Program-made: the position numbers and the translations under genes
Part shown: piece after piece, positions 1 through 44,243 of the stretch
Position numbering within the stretch: position 1 is the first letter of the stretch
How the letters are laid out: every line of letters starts with the position of its first letter
From: Lampris incognitus
Taxonomy: Eukaryota; Chordata; Actinopteri; Lampriformes; Lampridae
Assembly: GCF_029633865.1 (NCBI RefSeq)
Contig: NC_079221.1
Location: forward strand, 2,293,937-2,357,936
DNA: 64,000 bases
Direction: 5' to 3'
Notes under the pieces: generated by a model
The model's input: only the letters and a program-made list of their open reading frames with translations
Database searches by the model: none
Told to the model about the DNA's origin: nothing

Positions 1-660
1 ACCCAGCTAACAGCTCTCCCTCTGGGGCAGGTGCAGTGTGTGATGGTCATCGCTGTATGCTGCTGTCTGCTTGTCGGTGCTTTGTAACGGCAGCTGTGCA
101 GATGGGCCGGGCTGTTAACTATAATGGAGCATGAACTGATTCGTATCGCTAAACCGCGTGGTCTCAACTTCCTGCCGCACACCCCTCACTCAGCAAGGAA
201 AGGGAACATGACATCTTTTATTTACCGAGAAACAATGAAAACTGCCTTGGGGTGTGGTAAATGTGTAAATGGCGGGAGACACTCCAGGCTATCAAAATGA
301 AACTTCAGCCAGCAGCACTTCCAGGTCTTTACACAGAACACCGTTATATTCTAACTGACAGGGCCAGAAAGACCGTGTACTAATACTTTAACCAAATTAG
401 TCTTACAACTACAGTGGAAGAGCTTTAGTCAGGATTGTGGCTGCGCCGCAGTCCTATGAACAGAGCACAATCTGCGAGAAGATCATTTCATATCTGGAAT
501 TTTGCTTTAGAAGAGTTTGCAGACGTTGGCCATGCTCCAGATGCTTTTGTTGGGTATTTGCTAAATGCTAACCAGCGCTAAACCCTGTAGCAGTCTGCTT
601 TCTCATACTGTGTTTGTCTTGTCTTGTCTTTGGCTGTTGTCCCTGTTGTTCTCAATGCAG
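1..660 (+). other. fmnl2: fmnl2 intron, 3' part
   Basis: No coding exon is visible. The stretch ends with a T/C-rich tract and the acceptor ttctcaatgcag just before the first fmnl2 terminal exon, so I read it as the last common fmnl2 intron. The preceding FH2/DAD-region exon, which should end in a lone G (phase 1), lies left of the window. Confidence 0.7.
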
Positions 661-752
661 TGCTGAAGACGGTGCCCTTTACCGCCCGCACCGCCAAGCG
701 CGGCTCTCGGTTCTTCTGCGAGCCCGCCCTCAATGAGGAGTACCATTACTAA
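661..752 (+). CDS. fmnl2: fmnl2 alternative terminal exon A (ends EEYHY)
   Basis: FMNL2 is a formin that nucleates and elongates actin filaments at the leading edge; this exon supplies one version of the tail after the FH2/DAD region. It follows the acceptor ctcaatgcag. A G carried over from the previous exon (phase 1) completes a Val codon, and 29 further codons follow before TAA at 750-752. The peptide contains [18 protein letters not shown] and ends LNEEYHY, which I recognise as the FMNL2 form of this tail; FMNL1 and FMNL3 end differently. The basic RTAKRGSR stretch lies next to the autoregulatory DAD in this family. Exons B and C downstream use the same phase, so they look like mutually exclusive 3' ends. 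Confidence 0.92.
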
Positions 753-2348
753 GCTTATAGAACTCTCTCTCTTCTGAAAGGTTGCTGGAACACACCGTTC
801 TCCTCTCTCTCCCCCCCCCCCCCCCTCTATCTCTCACCCTCTCACTCTGTTTTTACCAACGTGTGCTCCCTCACTCCATTAAAAGGTCTCACACTCACGG
901 GTGTCTGAATGGGCCCTGTCCAGCCCCGTCACGGTGGTTGAGACAGCCGTGTCTGCTGGTGTGTGTGTGTGTGTGTGTGTGTGTGTTTCCTTCCTTCCCT
1001 CTAAGCATGTTGAGGTGATGGGGTAACGGTTCTCTCTGTCCCACCTGCATGAAGTGTGACTCCAGTTCTGCTCATGTATCTTCATCATGTGTATTATCAA
1101 CCACAGCAAACCATAAAGTCACAGAGGGGACCGTCTCCAATGTCACTCTTCACTCCACTGAACCGAACCAAGATCAAGATGAAGGATTTATGGCTGTTCA
1201 ATGTTTACAAATTGGCCGAAGGGCGCCCTCTAGTGCCAGGAAAGTAAATAACACAATTTAGGTCCAAAGCTGTGTGCTGCTTAACGCCGTCACCAGAAAT
1301 TTATCATTTTGGCACAGCAGTTTGTGATAGTAGATTAAAGACTCAGGTCTGTTTCTAGTCGTGGCTACGTTACCATCTACATATACACAACTACTCCAGA
1401 TGAACACAATCACTGATGTCTGATATTTGTTATTACGTGTGTGCCTGTGGCATTATATCTTGCTCTTGTGCGTCAATGAAATTGTCCATGAATACTGTGT
1501 TTGTGTGTTCATAATCACATATTGAGGGATTTTTGCATGCCAGTTGCTCCCCCCCTCCCCACTCTGCATCCCTGTCCTCCCAGTCCACTTTGCCTTGCGC
1601 TTGGCTCTGCCACCAGCTGATAGAGAACCTTGAGAAACAACTTGCTGTGAACCGGCACGCTTGACAAAGTGGTATTCACTAACATGCTGCATGTGTGTGA
1701 ATGTGTGTATAGATGTGTGGATTTTCCAGCACTCGTCTTCTACGCTGCGTGTTGCTCTCAGTGTGTGCCACTAACAGCAGCCATGTCTCCTGACTGAACC
1801 TACACCTGCTGAGTGGCGGGCCGCTAAACACAAAACAAAGAGACGGGAACTCAGTGGTGACCTGGCTGTGTGCATGCTTTGGTTGTTTTTTGGTGAAAGT
1901 GTCACTGAACATTAACCCCTCTGTGGTCTTGTGGGATTACGTGTTGATTTCTCTTAAATAATAGTGCTTCCGTACTCCCAAGTTTGAGACCGGCTCTTCT
2001 CTGTCCTGCTGGCAGCCACTCTGTAGAGCAGCTTGGATCTAGAAACACAGAGAGAAAAAAGAAAAGCTTTGATCCTCCACCCTTCCTGCTATCCTCCTCT
2101 ACGCCGGCTGTATCAGTTAACAGCCTCCTGCTCCGTCACCTCCTGTGCCCTTGTCTGTGCCCTTGTCTGTGCTGCGCTCCGGCCTGGCCTCAGCAGCCTC
2201 CTTCCATTTGACCCCCCTCTTTTGTAACCCGCTTCGCTCACATGGCGCTCCCCGACCCAATGCCACTGTGTGAAACGTAAGGGTGACGTGCCCCGATCAC
2301 CCTGCCCCATCTCCCCTTTTAACCTCCATTTTGTCTTCTCTTCATCAG
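753..2348 (+). other. fmnl2: fmnl2 3' UTR of exon A / intron before exon B
   Basis: This is non-coding sequence between terminal exons A and B, with a C-rich run (about 811-824), a (GT) run at 960-985 and C/T-rich tracts. An ATTAAA-like hexamer near 879 (cattaaaagg) could serve exon A, but none is convincing. The last bases, ttcttcatcag, form the acceptor of exon B. Confidence 0.5.
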
Positions 2349-2494
2349 CCCTAAAGAAGAATAATATTACTAAATTTCCCAATGTCTACTCGAGGGTAAG
2401 GAACTCCTCCAGTAGCACCCCTGTGGTGGATGTGTCCCAAACCTGGCAAGCATCTTTTAGTTCCTTCCTCCTTGTCTTGCTGTCAGTTATGTAG
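2349..2494 (+). CDS. fmnl2: fmnl2 alternative terminal exon B (KKNNITKFPNVYSRVR)
   Basis: This is the second alternative C-terminus of formin-like 2. After the acceptor cttcttcatcag the frame needs a carried G (phase 1), giving ALKKNNITKFPNVYSRVR, then a Ser-rich STPVV stretch, and ends at TAG 2492-2494. A matching tail (ALKKNNITKFPNV.SRVR..STPVV) is known from an FMNL2 isoform of mammals. Here the last ~20 residues differ and run longer (ending LLVLLSVM). A strong internal donor-like sequence, GAGG|gtaagg, lies at 2395/2396, but splicing from it to exon C would break phase, so I treat the exon as terminal. Confidence 0.82.
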
Positions 2495-2947
2495 TGACCG
2501 ACTTGGTCGACCTCTCCTTCTGTCTGTCTACCCTTCTCCATCATCATCATCACTTTCATCATTGAAATATTGCATGTCTGTTGATCAGAAATTATAATTC
2601 CAAATGTTGTCATAACTTCCTTCACCTTTCCAACTTCTGTTTATGTTTAACACTTGTTAACATATAAACCATTTCTTTGGGGTCGGATGCCTGTCAGTTT
2701 CACATGAGGCAGCATTCTAGTAGTTTCCCAGATCAACTGACCGAGAGGTCTGCAAACCCAAACCCCGTCAGGGCTTTTCTGTGGCCTAGCTCAGCTCAGG
2801 AGGGTTTTTTTGTCTGTGTAGAATTCAGGCTGCTTTTGATGACTGGCTGCCAGCCTGTGAGCTCTCCAAATGGCCTTGACAAAATGACTGACAGCTCTTT
2901 TATTCCGATCCCTCCACCCCCTCCCTCCCTCCCTCCCTCCCTCCCAG
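2495..2947 (+). other. fmnl2: fmnl2 intron / UTR between exons B and C
   Basis: Non-coding sequence. It ends in a strong pyrimidine tract of repeated CCCT units (about 2915-2946) leading to the acceptor ctccctcccag of exon C. Confidence 0.5.
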
Positions 2948-3057
2948 ATCTGAGGAATCAGCCTTACAGGCGAGCAGATGCGGTGCGGAGGAGTGTCCGG
3001 AGGCGCTTTGATGATCAGAACTTGCGGCCGCTGAACAACGCGGAAGTGGTCATGTGA
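2948..3057 (+). CDS. fmnl2: fmnl2 alternative terminal exon C (DLRNQPYRRAD)
   Basis: This is the third alternative C-terminus. The acceptor ccctcccag is followed by AT, which with a carried G gives Asp, then LRNQPYRRADAVRRSVRRR and a tail ending NNAEVVM, with TGA at 3055-3057. The motif DLRNQPY.RAD..RRS.RRR is the longer known FMNL2 tail. The phase is identical to exons A and B, so all three can follow the same upstream exon. The strongly basic segment could bind acidic membrane lipids or modulate autoinhibition, but that is inference. Confidence 0.9.
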
Positions 3058-4214
3058 CATGTGATGTGACGAGGGAGCAGTGCATGTGCTGGGGAGAGGA
3101 GAGGACTGGCGGTTACATGGGGGAGAGAAAGCGAGTGGAAGATGATGTACGAGAGGCAAAGGACGTCACGTGAAGGGAGATGAGCGTAGTAGCAGCCAGA
3201 GACGAGCTTGTATGTAAACACAGTGTGATGTCATGCCCCGTCTGTGTGGTAGCAGGTTCTCACGATGAAGGACTGGGGGTGGTGTAGGAGACGGAGGGCT
3301 CTGAAAGGACTGGGGGTGGTGTAGGAGACGGAGGGCTCTGAAAGGTCGACTTTAAGAAACCTTAGACAAGCCAAGTGCCTGATCTTCATTATTTTGTGTT
3401 TTGATCTGATTCCGCGTCATCCTCTTGTTGTTTGATGACTGTCTGTTTTTTGTTTGTATTTTATTGCCGTCTGTCAATTCGAGCAATACAACTGACCAGG
3501 CTTTACCCGCAAGATAGATTCCTGTGATGTATACAACTGGACACAGCAGCAGAGAGATCTTCCTGAAATACACAGAATGTCTGGGCGGGACGCGCTCCCT
3601 CCGCTGTTGCAGATAGTCCACATTCCAGCGCCGCCGCCGCCATTCCTCCGTGAGACAGACGTGTGCCCGACCAGTGCTTTAAAACTCACATCTCGATAGC
3701 TTTTTTATGACTCTATGAAAAGGGCTTGATGGACTCGTCATAGGGGACAGATTTAGTTTTTGCTAAATCTAGTCGAGACTAAAGCAGTGATCCAAAAAAA
3801 AACTGAGGCGTTTGCATGAGGTGGAGGTCCTCCACAAAAACCACACCCCAGCTGAAGAAATGATTTTCAGATGCACAGACTAAGAGAAGTGGAGAAAGTG
3901 GTTTGAGAAATGAAACCAGGCTACTGTAACTTGGTGCATAAGGCCTCTGCTAGTGTATAACGACCCCTTATTCAGCAGTGGACCCCGCATAGCTCCTCAT
4001 CCATAGAACCAGTCTGTCACATGCCGTCCCTAACAACCGCTTCATCAGTCTGGTTGCTAAGAGCATAATAATAATAACCATGTCTCGATGCTGCTCAGTA
4101 ACCCAGGTAACAGCATCACAGAAGGTTGAGTCAGTTCATCTGGACACACCGTTTACTGACAGACACGTCTTTTCACTCAGCCGAGAGACCTCTTCAGTCT
4201 CACCTGACCACAGA
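3058..4214 (+). other. fmnl2: fmnl2 3' UTR / flank
   Basis: Sequence downstream of the last fmnl2 stop with no further open frame I can support. It includes a perfect 37-bp tandem duplication (3271-3344). A fragment near 4120-4200 (gagtcagttcatctggacac) recurs at about 55060 and 55450 and belongs to a dispersed fish repeat. Confidence 0.5.
3271..3344 (+). repeat. 37-bp direct duplication (2 copies)
   Basis: Two adjacent identical 37-bp units begin gactgggggtggtgtagg at 3271 and 3308. They lie in the presumed fmnl2 3' UTR. Confidence 0.95.
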
Positions 4215-6562
4215 TACCCCCACCCTAATAAACAATACAGTGACTGCAGGTGTCCCCACCCTAATAAACAATACAGTGACTGCAGGTGTCCCCACCCTAA
4301 TAAACAATACAGTGACTGCAGGTGTCCCCACCCTTATAAACAATACAGTGACTGCGGGTGTCCCCACCCTTATAAACAATACAGTGACTGCGGGTGTCCC
4401 ACCCTTATAAACAATACAGTGACTGCAGGTGTCCCCACCCTTATAAACAATACAGTGACTGCAGGTGTCCCCACCCTTATAAACAATACAGTGACTGCAG
4501 GTGTCCCCACCCTTATAAACAATACAGTGACTGCAGGTGTCCCCACCCTTATAAACAATACAGTGACTGCAGGTGTCCCCACCCTTATAAACAATACAGT
4601 GACTGCAGGTGTCCCCACCCTTATAAACAATACAGTGACTGTAGGTACCCCACCCTTATAAACAATACAGTGACTGCGGGTGTCCCCACCCTTATAAACA
4701 ATACAGTGACTGTGGGTGTCCCCACCCTTATAAACAATACAGTGACTGCAGGTGTCCCCACCCTTATAAACAATACAGTGACTGCAGGTGTCCCCACCCT
4801 AATAAACAATACAGTGACTGCAGGTGTCCCCACCCTTATAAACAATACAGTGACTGCGGGTGTCCCCACCCTTATAAACAATACAGTGACTGCGGGTGTC
4901 CCCACCCTTATAAACAATACAGTGACTGCAGGTGTCCCCACCCTAATAAACAATACAGTGGCTGCGGGTGTCCCCACCCTTATACACAATACAGTGACTG
5001 CGGGTGTCCCCACCCTTATAAACAATACAGTGACTGCAGATGTCCCCACCCTAATAAACAATACAGTGGCTGCAGGTGTCCCCACCCTTATAAACAATAC
5101 AGTGACTGCAGGTACCCCACCCTTATAAACAATACAGTGACTGCAGGTGACCCCACCCTTATACACAATACAGTGGCTGCAGGTGTCCCCACCCTTATAA
5201 ACAATACAGTGACTGCAGGTACCCCACCCTTATACACAATACAGTGACTGCAGGTGTCCCCACCCTTATAAACAATACACTGACTGCAGGTGTGCCCACC
5301 CTTATAAACAATACAGTGACTGCAGGTACCCCACCCTTATACACAATACAGTGGCTGCAGGTGTCCCCACCCTTATACACAATACAGTGGCTGCAGGTGT
5401 CCCCACCCTTATAAACAATACACTGACTGCAGGTGTGCCCACCCTAATAAACAATACAGTGACTGCAGGTACCCCACCCTTATAAACAATACACTGACTG
5501 CAGATGTCCCCACCCTAATAAACAATACAGTGACTGCAGGTACCCCACCCTTATAAACAATACAGTGACTGCAGGTGTCCCCACCCTAATAAACAATACA
5601 GTGGCTGCAGGTGTGCCCACCCTTATAAACAATACAGTGACTGCAGGTACCCCACCCTTATAAACAATACAGTGGCTGCAGGTACCCCACCCTTATAAAC
5701 AATACAGTGACTGCAGGTACCCCCACCCTTATAAACAATACAGTGACTGCAGGTACCCCACCCTTATAAACAATACAGTGGCTGCAGGTACCCCACCCTT
5801 ATAAACAATACAGTGACTGCAGGTACCCCACCCTTATAAACAATACAGTGACTGCAGGTACCCCCACCCTTATAAACAATACAGTGGCTGCAGGTGTCCC
5901 CACCCTTATAAACAATACACTGACTGCAGGTGTCCCCACCCTTATAAACAATACAGTGACTGCAGGTGTCCCCACCCTTATAAACAATACAGTGACTGCA
6001 GGTGTCCCCACCCTTATAAACAATACAGTGACTGCAGGTGTCCCCACCCTTATAAACAATACAGTGACTGCGGGTGTCCCCACCCTAATAAACAATACAG
6101 TGACTGCAGGTACCCCACCCTTATAAACAATACAGTGGCTGCAGGTACCCCACCCTTATAAACAATACAGTGACTGCAGGTACCCCCACCCTTATAAACA
6201 ATACAGTGACTGCAGGTACCCCACCCTTATAAACAATACAGTGGCTGCAGGTACCCCACCCTTATAAACAATACAGTGACTGCAGGTACCCCACCCTTAT
6301 AAACAATACAGTGACTGCAGGTACCCCCACCCTTATAAACAATACAGTGGCTGCAGGTGTCCCCACCCTTATAAACAATACACTGACTGCAGGTGTCCCC
6401 ACCCTTATAAACAATACAGTGACTGCAGGTGTCCCCACCCTTATACACAATACAGTGACTGCAGGTACCCCACCCTTATAAACAATACAGTGACTGCAGG
6501 TACCCCACCCTTATAAACAATACAGTGACTGCAGGTACCCCACCCTTATAAACAATACAGCT
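4215..6562. repeat. 36/35-bp minisatellite, ~66 copies
   Basis: The array is tandem units of cccaccct(a/t)ataaacaata followed by cagtgactgcaggtgt or ...ggtacc. The gtgt form has a period of 36, the gtacc form 35. Every unit carries a PstI-like CTGCAG and either AATAAA (ccctaataaac) or TATAAA (cccttataaac). Because 36 is divisible by 3, long spurious open frames occur on both strands. The first units carry AATAAA; the right half is dominated by TATAAA units, and higher-order blocks alternate gtgt and gtacc forms. The array lies just 3' of the fmnl2 terminal exons. Confidence 0.97.
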
Positions 6563-7449
6563 GCATAAGCAACAACCAGTTTCATGTGCCGATATGGGTG
6601 TGACCATTCGCTACAGCTTCAGTGTGTACTTGTTGACAGAGGACTTGGGAATGTTTGCAATCGCAGCATTGTTGGATGGGGGGTAAGAGTACATCTGTCT
6701 CAGCCATATTCATATGAAAGTGGTCGTTGGTTTCGGTCGTTATGCGTCTGTCACCATCTTCCAATGCTGTGATTGCAACAATCCTGAATCCTCGGTGCCC
6801 ACTGTAACTCTACTTAATGGCCACACCCATGTCTGCATATGAAACTGATCGATGGCGTGGGGCGTTATGCAGATGTATTGTTGATAAGGGTCATTTCCGG
6901 CTACCACTTTCTGGTACCACCTTTGTCGAGGTTCCAAAAACACTGGAGCGGTACCGGAATCGATGCAGACCGGCTACACTGAGGGGTTCTGTTACGGTGA
7001 TGGAAAACGACACGAGCTGAGCCCGTACCATGTAGTGGGAAAGGGGCATTAGATGATGAAACGTACCCGTCCCGGTGAACCGACTCACCTGCTGTGAGCG
7101 TAGTCAGACTTGCATTAACGCTGTAGACACCACGAGAAGCCACGAGGGGGCGCTGATGAGCCCATCGTTTAAAACACAAGAGACTGGATCAGTTTTTTAA
7201 CGCTGAAAACTGCAGTGCTACTCAGAATCCAGCGACCGTGTGTGTCTACTCATGTATTGTAATTTTGTTGTATAGTATTTAACCACTGACATGGTTTTGT
7301 TTCAGCGGTTGCTCATGGTCTGTTGCTCGTGGTCTGTATGTGACAACACGTAGGTCATTCAAGACAGCACAACAACGTACACAACACGAAAAGAAAAACA
7401 AAAGTTTTCTAAATGTACAGATATTTTGCTACAGTACTTTTTTACACTT

Positions 7450-7455
7450 AATAAA
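7450..7455 (+). promoter_or_regulatory. candidate poly(A) signal (fmnl2 sense)
   Basis: AATAAA in cacttaataaatcc, followed within 30-50 bases by T/G-rich sequence. If used, the fmnl2 3' UTR would include the whole minisatellite. This is a candidate only. Confidence 0.3.
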
Positions 7456-7696
7456 TCCACTACATCACCAGAAGGTTACTATTGTACATATTGTTTAAAC
7501 GAAGCTGGCAGCGCCTTGTGCGACGTGGTGTGAATGTTGTTTTAACTTATACTTTTGTTTCCATTCTGCATATTTAATGAGCCAAAAACGACCATTAACT
7601 CAAGACTTCAGTGAGCTGATGAAACCGGGCCAAAACCGGGCCAAGGGTCACGCCATGTTTCCTAGGGTGTCACAAAGCAACCCCCGAGCCAGCCAC

Positions 7697-7729
<33 letters not shown>

Positions 7730-8051
7730 CTGTGTGTGTTTGTGTGTGCAAAGAGCTGTGGTCTGACTTCACATGAACACGAGAGAGGTGTGTTGAGGGT
7801 TGGTCCTGCTGGCGGAGGTGTTCTGTTGCTTTGTGACCCAGCCTGTTTCCTGGACCGGGACTTTCTCCACGATAGCGCGTGCTGCCATTCTTCTCTTCTC
7901 ATTCCTCTGTACTGACGCCATGTGGCTGACTGGATAATACTGGCATGTGTTTTGTTGTACCAGAAATGTATTTTAGGCATCGTGTGCTTACCACAAGCTA
8001 CTTAAAATAACTTTTTATTAGATGATCTGAGATTTCCAATGATTATGATCA

Positions 8052-8057
8052 AATAAA
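8052..8057 (+). promoter_or_regulatory. candidate poly(A) signal (fmnl2 sense)
   Basis: AATAAA in gatcaaataaactattta, followed by a T-rich stretch (gagaatttttgttcattttt). It is the last + strand AATAAA before the SINE cluster and the prpf40a 3' end. Confidence 0.35.
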
Positions 8058-8097
8058 CTATTTACATTGACTTTTGAATAGAGAATTTTTGTTCATT

Positions 8098-8199
8098 TTT
8101 CCTCTCCCCGCCTGCCGCCCAGTGACTGCTGGGATGGCTCCAGCATCCCCGCCACCCTGCGAGCAGGAGAAGCGGTTTGGATGACGGATGGATGGATGT
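8098..8199 (+). mobile_element. SINE-type repeat, 3' part only
   Basis: From tctccccgcctgccgcc through gactgctgggat to the GGAT/GATG tail, this matches the 3' half of the full SINE copies at 31467-31854 and 59163-59538. The tRNA-like head is missing, so it is 5'-truncated. Confidence 0.75.
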
Positions 8200-8599
8200 T
8201 CTTCATAATGTCAGACATAACAGTGCAGCAATAGAAAGGGGTTTTGACACTCCTGCCTCTTCCTCAGCCCTCCCCAACTACAACCGGAGCCGCCTTAAGG
8301 AAAATGACAGCGTCTTCATCGTGAACACACTTGAAGACCCCGGTCAGTTGTGCTGGGACACTGACGACGTTCTGCATCATTTTAAGGCCTCTTATTCAAC
8401 ATGACGTCAGTATTTCAGCTTTGAAATGTTCAACATTTCTGGATACAGTAAGAGATTTTACTGTCTTGGTGAGTTTATTAAACACAATATCCCTGCGTTT
8501 GATAGCAAGACTCACATGATCTCTGGGGAAACGTCTGCACCCACCCAAGTGAACGGAGGTTGTCTGACTGATGGTAAGAGACTAGCTTGTTTTATTCAC

Positions 8600-8909
8600 C
8601 ATCCATCCATCATCCAAACCGCTTATCCTGCTCTCGGGATGCTGGAGTCTATATCCCAGCAGTCATTGGGCAGCAGGCGGGGAGCCACACTGGACAGGCC
8701 GTCAGGCCATCACAGGGCCAACACACACACACACACACACACACACCTAGGGACAATTCAGTACGGCCGATTCACCTGACCTACATGTGTCTTTGGACTG
8801 TGGGGGAAACCCACACAGACACGGGGAGAACCCCAAGGTTGGACTACCCCGGGGCTCGAACCCAGGACCTTCTTGCTGTGAGGCGACTGCGCTAACCACT
8901 GCGTCGCCC
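8600..8909 (-). mobile_element. tRNA-headed SINE, full length, 11-bp TSD
   Basis: On the - strand it starts gggcgacgcagtggttagcg, contains a B-box-like gggttcgagccccgg, an internal (GT) run, and ends in GGATGATGGATGGATGG. It is flanked by the 11-bp direct repeat gttttattcac at 8589-8599 and 8910-8920. The copy sits in the flank downstream of prpf40a. Confidence 0.88.
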
Positions 8910-9414
8910 GTTTTATTCACTAACCTTAAGTCATTCCGATGCAGAAGGTCCGCTGGAGAGTGAAGACGGTCTAGAAGACGGAGAGGCTGACAAGAGAAAA
9001 AGATTCGGCTTGACACAACTTTAGTATCGGAGTGCACATCTCGCTCTGCAGGCACCTACCCAAAATAAGAAATTTGATGTTTAGTGTCAACCCAAGAAGA
9101 AACTGTGCTGGTACCCTTTTGTGCCGTTTCAGCATCGTTTGATCAGAACCTTACTGGATGGCTAAATTACCAGCTTGGAGACAAGGTCCTTGAAAAAAAA
9201 AGTATTTTATTACGTGTACAGAACAGACGCGCCATTCAAACGCTTATGCAATCAGGCCGGCATTAAGCTGCAAATCAAATACTCCCCAGTAGTCCTGGGG
9301 CTGTAGATCGTTCCAAGTGGACAACTGTCTGCTCACGAAAAGGTTACTAGAGATGACAGGCTCTGCAAGACAATCGTTTTGGATGGGATAAAGATATGCT
9401 TTCAATTCAACAAA

Positions 9415-9420
9415 TTTATT
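9415..9420 (-). promoter_or_regulatory. prpf40a: candidate prpf40a poly(A) signal
   Basis: tttatt on +, i.e. AATAAA on the - strand, about 290 bases downstream of the prpf40a stop codon and in an A/T-rich context. It is the first canonical hexamer after the stop that I see. Another (tttatt near 9205) lies further on. Confidence 0.55.
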
Positions 9421-9710
9421 AGCAAATTAAAACATATACAACTACAGTTAACTAAAAAACATACCTAAGCATAAACAAGGCAACAAACGGGCAATGTGAC
9501 ACGACCATAGCTGCATCCTTCCGCCTATCAAGGTAACCGCTGGCCAAGGACGCGTCTGAACTCGTTACAAAACGTTCTGAAAAGTAACCGAGGAAGGAGT
9601 CTCACAGTCTGACCGTGGCATTTGTGTCGAGAGTAGTCAGATAAGAATGGAGGGGAATGCATGTTCACAGAAGTGGAACAGTGAAGACATGGGGGGGCGC
9701 GGTGGGGTGG

Positions 9711-42885
<33,175 letters not shown>

Positions 42886-44072
42886 GTTGACTAGCATCAA
42901 AGGATCAGCCACCAGGCAACAAGACGCAACGTGATTGGCTAGTTTTCATTTGAACGTAGAAAGGTCAACTGGGAAGTTTGTGTAGCTTCATTCTGCGTAC
43001 ACTTTGTGCAAAATGCGCTAAGACGAGAGGAATAGTTGTATTAGGCAACACATTAGTTGGCATTTAGGTAAAAACGCAGAATTGCACTGATATAATACGT
43101 ATGATAGGCGTATATGACAATAACAAGACAAATCAAATAAAAAGTTTGCAGAACTACCATTTGGCTTTTTTTATTTACTTGAAGACAGGAGTGGACGACT
43201 GACTGGTTTTATTTTTGCAAGGCCATTTCATCACTGAACATACACATCACCTTATGCACAAGCTACGCGTTGCCCCTTTGGGGATACCCCTCCTGTTTGC
43301 AGTAGTTTCCTGCAGGATGCCAAGCAGGACCGAGTATCACGTTTGCAAGTCGTTGCTCAAAATATTCACTGATTTCACGAGTGCGACATTTGCCGTGTTA
43401 ATACATGCTATAAACGGTGGTAGTTTGCAGAAATAAAGTCAGTAACACACAAGCTAGTGTTGAGTCAAAGCAAAACTACCTCGGTACATTGGGGGGGATT
43501 TTGAGAACAGGCAGTGGGTTTCCAGCCAGCGGGCACTGCTGTAGCTGCCTCCTCACCACGAGGCTGGGATGGACCCCAAATAGGGTGGGAAATAGGAAAT
43601 GGTCACACTGCACTTTTTGCGTCTTTGCTGGTATTCCATACAGATTTCTCTGTCTTAAATCATTTCTTATCTTTGCAGAATCCCCCTCAACCCCCTTTCC
43701 CCCTCCCCAATTGTATCCGGGGAGGCCTGTGGTAGTCCGCAGACTACCATATTCAAGATTCAAGAGTTTTATTTGTCACGTACACACAAGTACAAGTCCC
43801 GAGTGCAGTGAAATGAAAAATGCCTCCTCCGATACATGTGAAGTCTTCTTGTCACCTGACAGTGAGGAGTTTCACCAGGGGGGACGTAGCACGTGGCAGG
43901 ATCACGCTATTCCTCCTCCCCGAACAGGCGCCCCGAACGACCAGAGGAGGCGAACAGGACACCTATATCCGGCTTCCCACCCGCAGACAAGGCCAATCGG
44001 CTCTGTGCATAACTGTAGTCTACTGACTTCCGGTCTCTACTGAAGCGGTCATACCAGTTTCCTGTTTGTTGG
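42886..44072 (-). promoter_or_regulatory. prpf40a: prpf40a 5' UTR / promoter side
   Basis: About 50 bases upstream of the ATG the - strand reads agccaatcacg, a CCAAT box in good form (+ 42931-42940, gtgattggct). No TATA box is obvious. In mammals ARL6IP6 lies divergently here; I see no matching exon up to the LTR element. A fragment at 43745-43822 (agttttatttgtcacgtaca) is the reverse of a common repeat 3' end. Confidence 0.45.
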
Positions 44073-44228
44073 TGTAACGTGCCTATAGACTCCACAGTAG
44101 ACCGGTTAAGTTGTGCACACTTCAACTGCCTCAATCACCCCTCCGTGCTACGTCACCACTGAGGTCGCCACTTGTGTGCGTCATAAGTACTCGCCTGTGG
44201 TTTAAAGTGACCACACCATAACTCTACA
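44073..44228 (-). repeat. 3' LTR of Gypsy-like element
   Basis: 156 bp, TGTAACGTGCC...CTCTACA on +. Almost all differences from the other LTR are transitions. Confidence 0.92.
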
Positions 44229-44243
44229 TCCCCCCTCTTCTAG
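44229..44243 (-). promoter_or_regulatory. polypurine tract
   Basis: On the - strand agaagaggggggA abuts the 3' LTR start (TGTAGAG). This is the expected plus-strand priming site. Confidence 0.75.

Larger units (their letters stand above)
6563..8097 (+). other. non-coding flank between fmnl2 and prpf40a
   Basis: No exon is recognised. It contains a (CA) run at about 7699-7724 and two AATAAA hexamers on the + strand (7450-7455 and 8052-8057) that could end a long fmnl2 3' UTR. Confidence 0.4.

Noticed and set aside
4080..6450. Long open frames with repeated TLINNTVTAGV / HPYKQYSDCRC peptides
   Set aside because: They are by-products of a 36-bp tandem repeat, open in several frames and on both strands, with no conserved domain or splice context.
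4215..6562. CRISPR-like appearance of evenly spaced repeats
   Set aside because: There are no unique spacers, units are head to tail with no gap, and the host is a vertebrate.
43417..44043. 208-codon + strand frame next to the LTR element
   Set aside because: Composition is unlike a protein, it overlaps a repeat fragment (43745-43822), and it has no recognisable domain or splice links.
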